This document shows, piece by piece, positions 16,498 to 25,873 of a DNA stretch of 64,000 nt. Source of the DNA: Verrucomicrobiota bacterium (GTDB taxonomy: Bacteria > Verrucomicrobiota > Verrucomicrobiia > Limisphaerales > JAEYXS01); assembly GCA_023431185.1 (NCBI GenBank), contig JAEYXS010000080.1, positions 4,117 to 68,116 of the forward strand. The letters are read 5' to 3'. A model generated the notes under the pieces. That model made no database searches and was not told the DNA's origin. It was given only the letters and a program-made list of their open reading frames with translations. How positions within the stretch are numbered: the stretch's first letter is position 1; each line of letters begins with the position of its first letter. A program made the translations under genes and the position numbers.

Positions 16498-16875
16498 TCA
16501 AAGCGGCGGCGGCTGGTTCGGATTGGGCTTCACCGTCGTCACCGCCCGGGCCCGGATGGAAAGACTGGTGAGCAGCGACCAGACCCACGCGATGGCAAAG
16601 GAAGCGAACCCGCCGATGGCCATCCAGACAAAGGAATCCTGCCAGGTAGGGTAGCGCGTCTCATCCATCAGCATGCCCATGAAGCGGAACAGCGCGGCCA
16701 CCACCACCAGCAGTCCGCCCAATGAGAGCATCATCTGCAACCACCCACTGAACCGGCCCGCCAGCACCGAACCCAAGCCCGGCCACGCGCCGAGATTGAG
16801 CAGCAGGCAGGTGCGCGCGCCGTTCCGGTCGATCGGCTGCGTGACCTTCAGCCAGCGGCGGAGCAGTTCAATCAT
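16498..16875 (-). CDS. Small membrane protein, unrecognised
   Basis: A 125-residue protein with probably two or three membrane segments (MMLSLGGLLVVVAALFRFMG, FVWMAIGGFASFAIAWVW) and a proline-rich C-terminal tail (PNPNQPPPL). The N-terminal NLGAWPGLGSVLAGRFSGW has a Gly-rich turn as in TM2-like small membrane proteins. It lies between the DUF2752 gene and folA, with tight spacing to both. Confidence 0.75.
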   Translation of the reverse strand: MIELLRRWLKVTQPIDRNGARTCLLLNLGAWPGLGSVLAGRFSGWLQMMLSLGGLLVVVAALFRFMGMLMDETRYPTWQDSFVWMAIGGFASFAIAWVWSLLTSLSIRARAVTTVKPNPNQPPPL

Positions 16876-16902
16876 GGGCGGGCGCTTTCATTCACACCTT
16901 CA

Positions 16903-17328
16903 TCACGCGAACCACTGCGCCAGTTTCGGCAAGTTGCGCATCAGCGAAAAAGCGAGCAGCACGATCCCCAGCGAGATCAGCAACAGCGGCCGCTCCAGCA
17001 CACTGAGCCGCGCTTTTTTCAGGAACAGCCGGACACACACTTCGTACGCCACCAGCGGGAACAGCACGAAGACGATGGGGTTGAGCTGCCATGCCGCGGC
17101 GAAATTGCCGTTCGTGAGCTGGTGTACCGCCCGCAAACCGCCGCAACCGGGGCAGTCCAGGCCGGTGCTCTGGTGCAATGGACAGACCGGATAGATCGGG
17201 TATTGGCCCGGTGGAAAGAAATGCAATGTGAGCAACGCCGCTGCGCCCGCCACGAACAACAGCGACCACAGCACCACCGGCCACCGGTTGGACGGCGGCG
17301 GCAGCGGCGGTGGTACAGCCTTGCTCAT
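16903..17328 (-). CDS. DUF2752 domain-containing membrane protein
   Basis: A 141-residue protein. The DUF2752 signature CPLHQSTGLDCPGCGGLRAV is complete, followed by LTNGNFAAAWQLNP. Two to three membrane segments, and a polyproline N-terminus (AVPPPLPPPSN). It overlaps the GYF/DUF4190 gene by 4 nt. Function of the family is unknown. Confidence 0.9.
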   Translation of the reverse strand: MSKAVPPPLPPPSNRWPVVLWSLLFVAGAAALLTLHFFPPGQYPIYPVCPLHQSTGLDCPGCGGLRAVHQLTNGNFAAAWQLNPIVFVLFPLVAYEVCVRLFLKKARLSVLERPLLLISLGIVLLAFSLMRNLPKLAQWFA

Positions 17329-17834
17329 GGACCAAAGATTTTTTGGGAACCCGCTCCCGGCAGAAAATCCGGGAAATACAAAAACACGATGATGTTGATG
17401 ATGATGACGACCACGCCCAGCACGAGACCCGCCAGGGCAAAGCCATAGCCTTCCTTCAGATCACGTCCGGAATTGATCCGCACCAAGCTCACGATGGAGA
17501 TGATCAAGCCCACCGGAGCCAGCGGCACGCAGCAGCACAACAACGAGACCAGACTCAGGATAAACCCCATGCGCGCCGTTTTGTTCTGTTCGACTGCTGG
17601 CGCTGCCGGCGTCCCGTTCGCTCCGGGGGCATTCGCGGCCCGCAGCGCGATGGCCTCGGCGAATTCCGTCAGCTCACCCAGCTTGCGCCACGCCGGGTTG
17701 TCACTGGCGCGGATCATGGTCTTGGCGCTTGCCCGGCCTTCGCGGATCCACGCCCGCACATCTTCCGCCGAGGCGGGACCGTACTCGATGCCGTCACTGC
17801 CGATGAGCTGGTACTGCACAGGTTGGTCAGGCAT
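17325..17834 (-). CDS. GYF_2 domain plus DUF4190-type membrane protein
   Basis: A 169-residue protein. Residues about 5-55 form a GYF_2 domain (YGPASAEDVRAWIREGRASA, then DNPAWRKLGEL). A linker leads to two C-terminal membrane segments (MGFILSLVSLLCCCVPLAPV and ALAGLVLGVVVIIINIIVFL), the DUF4190 pattern. GYF domains usually bind proline-rich peptides; the two following genes both encode proline-rich termini, a suggestive partner. Starts 6 nt after the trpD stop. Confidence 0.88.
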   Translation of the reverse strand: MPDQPVQYQLIGSDGIEYGPASAEDVRAWIREGRASAKTMIRASDNPAWRKLGELTEFAEAIALRAANAPGANGTPAAPAVEQNKTARMGFILSLVSLLCCCVPLAPVGLIISIVSLVRINSGRDLKEGYGFALAGLVLGVVVIIINIIVFLYFPDFLPGAGSQKIFGP

Positions 17835-17840
17835 GGCAGC

Positions 17841-18881
17841 TTAACGGGTAGAGGCCAGGTCTTTGATCTTCACCGCAGCCTTGCCGCTGTCGATCGTGGC
17901 GGCGGCGAGCTCCCAGCCTTCGATCAGGGATTTCACCTTGTTCGCCACGTGCAGGGCCGCTGCCGCATTCAACAACACGGCATCGCGTTTGGGCCCGCGT
18001 TCCTGGCCAGAAAGCACTTGCCGCACGATGACCGCATTCGCCGCCGCATCACCGCCCGCAAGGTCCGCCAAGGTCGCCGGTTGCAACGGCAGAAAATCCG
18101 CCTTCCAGGTGGACGCATGGAAACCACGGTCCTGATAAAACTCCGCCACCTGATTATCCCCCACCGTGGAAAGCTCGTCCAAGAACGCGCCTTCCGCGTG
18201 ACCGCTTACCACCATGCCGCGCCGGATGCCGAGGCTTTGCAGTACGCGCGCCATCGGTTCGGTGAGCGCGGGATTCGGCACACCGATGAGTTGGGACGTT
18301 GGCCGTGCCGGATTCATGAGCGGCCCGAGAAAATTGAAGATGGTGCGCTGTCCAGCAGCTGCGCAGAGCTTGCGCGCCGGGCCGATGTGTTTGAACGCCG
18401 GATGAAACCGCGTCGCCAGAAAGAATGCGAAGTTATGCTCCTTCAGCAAGGCCGCCGCCTGCTCCGGCGTGTTGTCCACCGGGATGCCCAGCGCTTCGAG
18501 CACATCGGCGCTGCCGGACTTGGACGTGATGGCACGGTTGCCGTGCTTGGCCATCGGCACGCCCGCGGCTGCCACCAGAATGGCCACGCTCGTGGAGATG
18601 TTGAACGTGTTCAGCTTGTCGCCGCCCGTGCCGCACACATCGAGGATCTCACCCGCGCGCAAGGCCGGGTCGAGCGGCGGCGGGAGGGAAAGCTCGCGCA
18701 ACTCCCGCGCGAACACCGCGATCTCTTCCACGGTCTCGCCCTTCTGCGCGAGCGCGGTCAGGAACTCGGCCTTGGCTTCAGGGGCGACACTCTCCGCCGT
18801 CAGCCCCTGGATCGCGGCCGACACATGGTCCGCGCTCAAAGCCTGGCGGGATTTCAATTGTTCCGTAAGTGACGAAAGCAC
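17841..18881 (-). CDS. trpD: Anthranilate phosphoribosyltransferase
   Basis: A 346-residue enzyme joining anthranilate and PRPP in tryptophan synthesis. Motifs: DVCGTGGDKLNTFNIS (PRPP loop), KHGNRAITSKSGSADVLEAL, FLGPLMNPARPTSQLIGV. The start is taken as GTG at 18881 (VLSSLTEQLKSRQALS), the normal family N-terminus. The frame stays open far upstream, antisense to the cytochrome gene, but that part has no family similarity. First gene of the minus-strand operon ending at 15141. Confidence 0.95.
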   Translation of the reverse strand: MLSSLTEQLKSRQALSADHVSAAIQGLTAESVAPEAKAEFLTALAQKGETVEEIAVFARELRELSLPPPLDPALRAGEILDVCGTGGDKLNTFNISTSVAILVAAAGVPMAKHGNRAITSKSGSADVLEALGIPVDNTPEQAAALLKEHNFAFFLATRFHPAFKHIGPARKLCAAAGQRTIFNFLGPLMNPARPTSQLIGVPNPALTEPMARVLQSLGIRRGMVVSGHAEGAFLDELSTVGDNQVAEFYQDRGFHASTWKADFLPLQPATLADLAGGDAAANAVIVRQVLSGQERGPKRDAVLLNAAAALHVANKVKSLIEGWELAAATIDSGKAAVKIKDLASTR

Positions 18882-19007
18882 GCCGCCAAGATAAAGCCTC
18901 CCCGCAAGCTGCAAAGGGGAAATTTCTTGCCGAATTACCTCCTCTCCAGACTTGGCCTTTTCCCGAACACCGCCTAACGTTGGGACGTCCAATTGACGGG
19001 TATGATT

Positions 19008-19733
19008 ATGAACAAGCCATTTCTCCCTGCCTTGGCGGCCGGAGCGGTCCTCGCTCTGGCTTGCTCCGTTGCGTTCGCTGTGGACACCAGCAAGCTGCCG
19101 CTGCCCACGCCGCGCAAAGTGGATTTCGCCAAAGAGATCTATCCCATCTTCGTGGAGAAATGCATCAGTTGCCATGGCCCGGAGAAGCAGAAGGGCAAGT
19201 ACCGCATGGACACAAAGGAACACGCGATGAAGCCCGGCTCCGATGGTCCCTTCTTCATCCCGGGCAACAGCGAGAAAAGTCCCATGGTCCACATCGTCGC
19301 CGGTCTCATCGAGGAAGGCCTGATGCCGCCCCCGAGCGACAAGCCCGGCGAGAGCGTCCCGCTGACGAAAGAACAGATCGGCCTCCTCCGCGCGTGGATC
19401 GATCAAGGCGCCGTCTGGCCCGAAGGAGAGATCAAGATGGCCGTGAAAGAACTCACGTTCACCGCGGACATCAAACCCCTCTTCGACAAATCCTGCGTCA
19501 GTTGCCACGGAGCCACGAAAGCCGAGGGTGGCTTCAAGGCCGATACGCGTGAAGGCGTGTTAAAAGGCGGCGATGTCTATGGTGCCGCCGTGAAACTGGA
19601 TGCCGCCGCGCGCAGCCCGCTTGTCATCATCGTCTCCGGTCAGGACGCCGATATCCCGCAACCGGAGAAACACAAGCTGCCCGCCAAGGATGCGGAACTT
19701 GTGAAGAAGTGGATCGAGCAGGGGGCCAAATAA
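19008..19733 (+). CDS. Exported di-heme PVC-type cytochrome c domain protein
   Basis: A 241-residue periplasmic protein with a signal peptide (ALAAGAVLALACSVAFA). Two covalent heme sites: C52-I-S-C55-H56 and C163-V-S-C166-H167, each in the PSCyt1-like context FAKEIYPIFVEKC / FTADIKPLFDKSC and each followed by the EQIGLLRAWIDQGAVWP-type segment. The domain duplication is plain. Start at 19008 has ACGGG at useful spacing; ATG at 19002 is an alternative. Only 4 nt separate it from the following oxidoreductase, so the two likely form a redox pair. Confidence 0.9.
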   Translation: MNKPFLPALAAGAVLALACSVAFAVDTSKLPLPTPRKVDFAKEIYPIFVEKCISCHGPEKQKGKYRMDTKEHAMKPGSDGPFFIPGNSEKSPMVHIVAGLIEEGLMPPPSDKPGESVPLTKEQIGLLRAWIDQGAVWPEGEIKMAVKELTFTADIKPLFDKSCVSCHGATKAEGGFKADTREGVLKGGDVYGAAVKLDAAARSPLVIIVSGQDADIPQPEKHKLPAKDAELVKKWIEQGAK

Positions 19734-19737
19734 TTTT

Positions 19738-21195
19738 ATGCTCCGCACCTCGCGTCGCCGTTTCCTGAAAGGCTCACTTGCCGCTGCCGCCGTCACCGGT
19801 TGGTCGGCCCAATCCTGGTCCCAAGTGTCTGGGGTCAATAACGCCGTCCGGGTCGGCGTCATCGGCTTGAATGGCCGCGGCCGCGATCACCTCGCGCTGC
19901 TGCGCAATATGCCCGGCGTGCGCATTGTGGCCTTGTGCGATGCGGACCGTTACATCTTGCAGCGTGAGACCGCAGCCGCGATGAAGCTCGGCGAGTCCGT
20001 GAAGTCCTATCTGGATGTGCGCGAACTGCTGGCGAATTCGGAGATCGATGCCGTCACCGTCGCCACGCCGAATCACTGGCACGCGCTGATCACCATCTGG
20101 GCCTGTCAGGCAGGCAAGGACGTGTATGTGGAGAAGCCCGTCTCGCACAACGTGTGGGAAGGCCGCCAGATGGTGAATGCCGCGCGCAAGCACTCCCGCA
20201 TCGTCCAGACCGGCACGCAAAGCCGTTCGAGCGAAGCCCTTGCGCAGGCGATCGCCTTTCTCCGCTCCGGCAAGCTTGGTCGCATCGTCCTCGCACGCGG
20301 CCTCTGCTACAAACGTCGCCAGACTTTGGGGCGCGTGAACGGCTCGCAACCCGTCCCCTACTCGGTCGATTACGATCTCTGGTGCGGCCCCGCGCCGAAG
20401 TCCCCGCTCAAGCGTTATCGTCTGCACTATGACTGGCATTGGTTCTGGGAAACCGGCAGCGGCGATCTCGGGAATCAGGGCGTCCACCAGATGGATCTCG
20501 CGCGCTGGGCGCTGAGCTATGACACGTTGCCGCCACGCGTCGCCAGTCTGGGCGGCCGGTTTGGTTATGCGGATGACGGCCAGACGCCGAACACGCAACT
20601 GGCCATGTATTACTACGAGCCTGCGCCCATCCTCTTCGAGGTGCGCGGCCTGCCGGAGAAGCGTGATGCAGCGGTGATGCCAAAGTATGCGGGTACGGAC
20701 ATCGGCGTCATCATCCATTGTGAAGGCGGCCTGTTGCGATTGCTCGCCAATGAAGCCTTCGCCTACGACAATCAGGGCTCTTTGCTCCGTCACTTCGCCG
20801 CCACGAACGATCCGGCACCAAGTCACTTCGCCAATTTCATCCAGTGCGTGCGCGACCGCAAAGCGGATACCTTGAAGGCTGACATCCTGAAAGGGCACCT
20901 TTCCAGCGCGCTTTGTCATCTGGGCAACATCTCCTACCGCCTCGGTCACTCCGAGGTGCGTGGTGAGATCCAGGAGAAGCTTTCTGACGAACCAGAGACC
21001 CGCGAGGCCTTCGCGCGGATGGTGGAACATCGCGCTGCCAATGAGGTGAACCCCGCGCGCCAGCCCGCCGTGGTCGGGCCGTGGTTGAAGTTCGATGCCG
21101 GGCGCGAACAATTCTTGGAGCACAGCCGCGCGAACAACCTGCTCACCCGCGATTATCGCCATCCATTTGTGGTGCCGGCGGTGAACGGGCTTTGA
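19738..21195 (+). CDS. Tat-exported Gfo/Idh/MocA family oxidoreductase
   Basis: A 485-residue protein with a twin-arginine signal (TSRRRFLKGSLAAAAVTGW). The Rossmann start is VRVGVIGLNGRGRDHL, with the family VATPNHWHALITIWACQAGK and the catalytic YVEKPVSHNVWEGRQM. The GDLGNQGVHQMDLARWAL stretch is typical of the planctomycete/verrucomicrobial exported subgroup, probably NAD(P)-dependent with a prebound cofactor and acting on sugars. Coupled to the di-heme cytochrome upstream. Confidence 0.92.
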   Translation: MLRTSRRRFLKGSLAAAAVTGWSAQSWSQVSGVNNAVRVGVIGLNGRGRDHLALLRNMPGVRIVALCDADRYILQRETAAAMKLGESVKSYLDVRELLANSEIDAVTVATPNHWHALITIWACQAGKDVYVEKPVSHNVWEGRQMVNAARKHSRIVQTGTQSRSSEALAQAIAFLRSGKLGRIVLARGLCYKRRQTLGRVNGSQPVPYSVDYDLWCGPAPKSPLKRYRLHYDWHWFWETGSGDLGNQGVHQMDLARWALSYDTLPPRVASLGGRFGYADDGQTPNTQLAMYYYEPAPILFEVRGLPEKRDAAVMPKYAGTDIGVIIHCEGGLLRLLANEAFAYDNQGSLLRHFAATNDPAPSHFANFIQCVRDRKADTLKADILKGHLSSALCHLGNISYRLGHSEVRGEIQEKLSDEPETREAFARMVEHRAANEVNPARQPAVVGPWLKFDAGREQFLEHSRANNLLTRDYRHPFVVPAVNGL

Positions 21196-21230
21196 CGCCC
21201 GCGCTGTTTTGAGGAAAGGTTGCTCCCGCA

Positions 21231-22148
21231 ATGCGTTTGATTGGATCCATCGAGGGCGAGCAAAAGGCCGCCCTCTTCAGCGACTACCTGTTCGTGCGTG
21301 GTATAGAAAACCAGGTGGAACAGGAAGGCGCGCGCTTTGAGGTCTGGGTGCTGGCGGACGAGCAGATGGAGGAGGCGGCCACGTTGCTCCACCAGTTCAT
21401 CTCCAATCCCGCCGCGCCGGAATACGCCAAGGTATCCAAGCTCGCGCGGGAGAAGGAAGCCCAGTTGGAGGCGGAAGCCGCCGCCGCGGCGGAGCGTTCC
21501 TTCACCAGCCGGGAAGTGCTCCAGCGGGACCGTCACACCCAGCCGTATTTCACGTTCCTCCTGCTCATCGCCAGTGTCCTCGTGGCCGTGCTGACCGGTC
21601 TGGGCGGGGAAACGGAGCGTATCCAGCCCTGGGTCATCACCCAGTTTGAAGTGGTGGGCAACCTGATCCAGTGGCAGCCCGGGTTGCCGGAGGTCAGCCA
21701 GGGTGAAGTCTGGCGGCTCATCACCCCGATCTTCCTCCACTTCGGCGTCATGCACCTCGTTTTCAACATGCTCAACCTGATGACGCTGGGCGGCATGATC
21801 GAGCGCGCCATGGGCTTCCGCTTCGTGCTCCTCTTCGTCTTGGTTACGGCCGTCCTCTCGAATCTGGCCGAGTATGGCATCAATCTGCCCCCGTTCAGCC
21901 GCCCGGCACCTAACTTCGGCGGCATGTCCGGCGTGGTGTTTGCCCTGTTCGGTTTCGCGTGGATGAAATCCAAGTTCGATTTCGCCTCCGGCATTTTCGT
22001 CCATCCGAACACCGTTGCCATGATCATGGTCTGGTACTTCATCTGTTTTACCGGCATCCTCCCCATCGCGAACATGGCCCACACGGTCGGCCTCCTGATT
22101 GGTCTGCTCTGGGGCTGGCTCTCGGCACGCCGTAGTCTGCGCCGCTAG
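21231..22148 (+). CDS. GlpG-like rhomboid intramembrane serine protease
   Basis: A 305-residue protein. The N-terminal cytoplasmic domain (about 1-75, RLIGSIEGEQKAALFSDYLF) resembles GlpG's, then six membrane segments follow. Rhomboid residues: H-L-V-F-N in HFGVMHLVFNMLNL (oxyanion His/Asn), nucleophile Ser233 in GGMSGVVFALFGF, and His284 in NMAHTVGLLIGLLWG. It cleaves membrane proteins within the bilayer; target unknown. It stands 36 nt after the oxidoreductase. Confidence 0.93.
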   Translation: MRLIGSIEGEQKAALFSDYLFVRGIENQVEQEGARFEVWVLADEQMEEAATLLHQFISNPAAPEYAKVSKLAREKEAQLEAEAAAAAERSFTSREVLQRDRHTQPYFTFLLLIASVLVAVLTGLGGETERIQPWVITQFEVVGNLIQWQPGLPEVSQGEVWRLITPIFLHFGVMHLVFNMLNLMTLGGMIERAMGFRFVLLFVLVTAVLSNLAEYGINLPPFSRPAPNFGGMSGVVFALFGFAWMKSKFDFASGIFVHPNTVAMIMVWYFICFTGILPIANMAHTVGLLIGLLWGWLSARRSLRR

Positions 22149-22169
22149 CGGATTCCTAAAAGACTCCGC

Positions 22170-22886
22170 TCAAAACTTCTCAAGCCACTGCGGGTTGTCG
22201 TACTTTTCCGCGAGCAAGGCTTCCATGTCCGCATCCAGATTTTCCGTGAACTTCCCGGTCGCCTGCCAGGCCTGTCGCAAGGCGCTTTTCAGTGCCAGCG
22301 GTGTCACCGGGATGTTGCCCACGAACTCGCCATGCGGTCGTTGTTGGCGGTAATCCGGCTGTAACAAGGGCATCTGCAGGGTCTTTTCGACCAGTGAAAG
22401 GTCGAATTTCAGGAGAAAAGTCCCGTGGAAAAGGAGGGCATTCCGGGTCCGCCGCTGGGAATTGCCCGAGAATTTCTTGCCGTTCCACACCAAGTCCGTA
22501 TGTCCGGCGATGGAAATACCGCCCTTGAGCAGCAGTTCCACCGCCTGACGGTTCTGTTCCATGATGTAGGAATTGGCCCCGGCGATGGTCTTCAATTCCG
22601 CCGTCAGTTCGAGCGGCAAAACCAACGCATAGCTCACGCAGCCAGGACCTTGCAACACCGTGCCACCCCCGCTGCACCGCCTCAAAACAGGCACCTCAAG
22701 CTTGGCGCAAGCCTCCCGGTTCACCTCTTTGCCCAGCCGGTTGGCATACCCCAGCACCACAAAGGGTGTCGGCGACTCCCAAAAGCGCAGTACCGGCCGC
22801 TGGTGGGTATCGCACCAGTTGAGCAAAGCCTCATCACACGCTAGATTGTGTGCCGGCTCGACGAAGCTGAGGTCTAATACCTGCAT
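22170..22886 (-). CDS. Lipoate-protein ligase family protein
   Basis: A 238-residue BPL/LplA fold protein. Motifs: LACDEALLNWCD, VVLGYANRLGKEVN, RRCSGGGTVLQGPGCVSYAL (lipoate/AMP site), and DLVWNGKKFSGNSQ with the conserved Lys, then LLFHGTFLLKFDL. It is shorter than LplA and lacks the C-terminal accessory domain, so it may be an octanoyl- or lipoyl-transferase rather than a full ligase. Divergent to the pyruvate dehydrogenase operon, whose E2 carries a lipoyl domain, which makes a functional link likely. Confidence 0.88.
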   Translation of the reverse strand: MQVLDLSFVEPAHNLACDEALLNWCDTHQRPVLRFWESPTPFVVLGYANRLGKEVNREACAKLEVPVLRRCSGGGTVLQGPGCVSYALVLPLELTAELKTIAGANSYIMEQNRQAVELLLKGGISIAGHTDLVWNGKKFSGNSQRRTRNALLFHGTFLLKFDLSLVEKTLQMPLLQPDYRQQRPHGEFVGNIPVTPLALKSALRQAWQATGKFTENLDADMEALLAEKYDNPQWLEKF

Positions 22887-23047
22887 CAGTTTGATTTAGG
22901 CCAAAAATAAGCCATTCTTGCGGCTGCGGGCTCAGAAAACAGCCACCGATTTAGTTTGGCTGATTCGCCGCCCTGCCGTTACATGTTGCGGCTTCGGTGG
23001 ACAGCCGCCGGGCCTATGTTGGTCAACCTTGGACGACGGGACAAGCA

Positions 23048-25759
23048 GTGAGCACAAAGATTTTGGAATCCGCCTCGAATGCAGGCGCAGCAGGTAAATC
23101 CGGCAACACCGCCATCGCACAAAAATGGCTGGTGGCGCTGGAGCATTTTGTGGAGGCCACCCTGGCCCAGCAAAATCCGGAACAGGCGCATCAGTTCCTG
23201 GACCGCCTGCTCGAGCGTCTCGAAGAAGCGGGTGTGAAAGCTCCGCGTCCGGTCAGCACTCCTTACGTCAACAGCATCCCGGTGGAAGAGCAGCCCCAAT
23301 ACCCCGGTGACTGGCAGATGGAAGTGCGCATCAAGAGTATCCTGCGCTGGAACGCGATGGCGATGGTCGTCAACGCGAACCGCAAACACAACGGCCTGGG
23401 CGGTCACATCTCCACGTATGCTTCTTCGGCCACGTTGTACGAGGTCGCTTACAATCATTTCTTCCACGGCGGCGATGGCGAGCGTCCCGCAGACATCATC
23501 TATTTCCAAGGTCACGCGACGCCCGGTAATTACGCGCGCGCTTTCCTGGAAGGCCGTTTGACTGAGCAGCACTTGCACAACTTCCGCCAAGAATTGGCCG
23601 AAGGCGGTGGTCTCTCCTCCTATCCGCATCCTTATTTGATGCCGGATTTCTGGCAGTTCCCGACGGTGTCGATGGGTCTCGGCCCGATCATGTCCATCTA
23701 TCAGGCGCGCTTTAATCGCTACCTGAAAGCGCGCGGTTTCGTGAACTGGAAGACGGAGCCGAAGGTCTGGGCGTTCGTCGGTGACGGTGAATCCGATGAG
23801 CCGGAAACGCTCGGTGCGCTCACACTCGCTTCCCGCGAGAACTTGGACAACCTCGTCTGGGTAGTGAACTGCAACTTGCAGCGCTTGGACGGTCCCGTGC
23901 GCGGTAATGGCAAGATCATCCAGGAACTCGAAGCCGCTTTCCGTGGTGCCGGCTGGAATGTCATCAAGGTCATCTGGGGCACGGACTGGGATGATCTGCT
24001 TGCGAAGGACAGCAAGGGCCTGCTCCGCAAGCGCATGGAAGAAGTCGTCGATGGCGAGTATCAGAAATACGTCGTCGAACCCGGCTCCTACATCCGCAAA
24101 AATTTCTTCGGCAAAGACCCGGAACTGCTCGCGATGGTGCATCACCTCACGGACGAGCAGCTCACCAAGCTCATGCGCGGCGGTCACGATATGCGCAAGG
24201 TGTTCGCTGCCTTCAAGGCCGCCACCGAGCACAAGGGCCGGCCGACGGTCGTGCTGGCGAAGACGGTGAAAGGTTACGGCCTCGGTGAAGCTGGTGAAGG
24301 CCGCAACGTCTCGCACGGCCAGAAGAAGCTGAACGAGAAAGAGCTGCGCGAATTCCGCAAGCGTTTCAACATCCCGATCAGCGATGAAGAGATCGCGGAG
24401 ACACCGTTCTACAAGCCCGCGCCGGACAGCCCGGAGATCAAGTATCTCCAGAAGCGCCGCAAGGAACTCGGCGGTTACATTCCCAAGCGCACGGTCAAGG
24501 TCGCGCCCTTGAACGTGCCTGATCGCGAAAACTTCAAGGATTTCTACAAAGGCTCCGGAGATAGTCAGGTCTCCACGACGATGGCGTTCGTGCGTTTGTT
24601 GACGCACTTGCTGCGCAACAAGGAAATCGGTCGCTACGTGGTGCCGATCATCCCGGATGAAGCGCGCACGTTCGGTATGGATGCCTTGTTCCGCGAGGTC
24701 GGCATCTACTCGCCGAAGGGCCAGCTCTACGAGCCAGTGGATAGCAAATCGCTCCTCTACTACAAGGAAGCGAAAGACGGCCAGATCCTCGAAGAGGGTA
24801 TCACCGAGGCCGGTGCCATCTCGTCATTCATTTCTGCCGGCACGGCTTACGCCACGCATGGCGTGAACACGATGCCGTTCTTCACGTATTACTCGATGTT
24901 CGGCTTCCAGCGCATCGGCGACCAGATCTGGCTCGCCGGTGACATCAAAGCGAAGGGCTTCCTGCTCGGCGCTACTGCTGGCCGCACGACGTTGAACGGC
25001 GAAGGTCTGCAACACGAGGACGGGCACAGCCTCTTGCTCGCGAGCACGATCCCGACCCTGATGACGTATGATCCGGCGTTCGCTTACGAGCTCGCGATCA
25101 TCGTGCAGGACGGCATGCGCCGCATGTATCAGGAAGGCGAAGAGATCTTCTACTACCTGACGCTGTATAATGAGAACATCCCGATGCCGCCGATGCCGGA
25201 AGGTGTCGAGGAAGGCATCCTCAAAGGTCTCTACAAGTTCAACACGGGCGCAACCGGTCTGAAGCACAAGGCGCAGATCCTCGGCAGCGGCACCATCATG
25301 CAGTCCGCGTTGAAGGCCCAGAAGATCCTCGCTGAGAAATACAATGTCTCGGCGGATGTCTGGAGCGCGACGAATTACAAACTGCTGCGGAATGAAGCCC
25401 TGCGTTGCGAACGCTGGAACATGCTGCATCCCACGGAAACGCCGAAGAAGCCTTGGTTCCAGGCGGATCTCGAAAAGGAAAAAGGACCGTTCATCGCGGT
25501 GTCCGATTCCATGAAGATCGTGCCGGACCAGATCGCTCCTTGGGTGCCGGGCGGCCTGACCACCTTGGGCACGGACGGCTTCGGTCGCAGCGATACGCGC
25601 GAGCGTCTGCGCCGCTTCTTCGAAGTGGACGCAGAATGCACCGTCATCGGCGTGCTGTACGCCTTGGCGAAACGCGGCGATATCGAGCGCAAAGTAGTAG
25701 CGCAAGCCATCAAAGATATGGGCGTGGACCCTGAGAAGGTCTTCCCGTACCTGCTGTGA
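23048..25759 (+). CDS. aceE: Pyruvate dehydrogenase E1 component, homodimeric type
   Basis: A 903-residue thiamine-diphosphate enzyme that decarboxylates pyruvate and transfers acetyl to lipoyl-E2. Close to the AceE family length (E. coli 887). Features: RWNAMAMVVNANRKHNGLGG, the thiamine-site GDGESDEPETLGA with downstream NLQRLDGPVRGNGKI, and RTTLNGEGLQHEDGHS. Start taken at GTG 23048 (STKILESASN); an upstream in-frame GTG (22997) would add 17 unlikely residues. First gene of aceE-aceF-lpd. Confidence 0.95.
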   Translation: MSTKILESASNAGAAGKSGNTAIAQKWLVALEHFVEATLAQQNPEQAHQFLDRLLERLEEAGVKAPRPVSTPYVNSIPVEEQPQYPGDWQMEVRIKSILRWNAMAMVVNANRKHNGLGGHISTYASSATLYEVAYNHFFHGGDGERPADIIYFQGHATPGNYARAFLEGRLTEQHLHNFRQELAEGGGLSSYPHPYLMPDFWQFPTVSMGLGPIMSIYQARFNRYLKARGFVNWKTEPKVWAFVGDGESDEPETLGALTLASRENLDNLVWVVNCNLQRLDGPVRGNGKIIQELEAAFRGAGWNVIKVIWGTDWDDLLAKDSKGLLRKRMEEVVDGEYQKYVVEPGSYIRKNFFGKDPELLAMVHHLTDEQLTKLMRGGHDMRKVFAAFKAATEHKGRPTVVLAKTVKGYGLGEAGEGRNVSHGQKKLNEKELREFRKRFNIPISDEEIAETPFYKPAPDSPEIKYLQKRRKELGGYIPKRTVKVAPLNVPDRENFKDFYKGSGDSQVSTTMAFVRLLTHLLRNKEIGRYVVPIIPDEARTFGMDALFREVGIYSPKGQLYEPVDSKSLLYYKEAKDGQILEEGITEAGAISSFISAGTAYATHGVNTMPFFTYYSMFGFQRIGDQIWLAGDIKAKGFLLGATAGRTTLNGEGLQHEDGHSLLLASTIPTLMTYDPAFAYELAIIVQDGMRRMYQEGEEIFYYLTLYNENIPMPPMPEGVEEGILKGLYKFNTGATGLKHKAQILGSGTIMQSALKAQKILAEKYNVSADVWSATNYKLLRNEALRCERWNMLHPTETPKKPWFQADLEKEKGPFIAVSDSMKIVPDQIAPWVPGGLTTLGTDGFGRSDTRERLRRFFEVDAECTVIGVLYALAKRGDIERKVVAQAIKDMGVDPEKVFPYLL

Positions 25760-25797
25760 GTTGATTTGGTGCGGCCTTAAGCCGCGCACGCTGGCAG

Positions 25798-25820
25798 CCG
25801 TGGGTTTTTGTGACCCACGG
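25798..25820 (+). terminator. Weak hairpin between aceE and aceF
   Basis: CCGTGGGT (25798-25805) pairs with ACCCACGG (25813-25820), with a T-rich loop and only three Ts after. It may attenuate or stabilise rather than terminate, since aceF and lpd have no clear promoter of their own. Confidence 0.4.
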
Positions 25821-25873
25821 TTTCCGCATTAAAAGATTTCGCGTCTTATAGAGACGCGGTGACATTAAAATTT

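Noticed and set aside
18882..19508. N-terminal extension of TrpD
   Set aside because: The frame stays open for about 200 codons upstream, but the sequence is antisense to the cytochrome gene and unlike any TrpD N-terminus.
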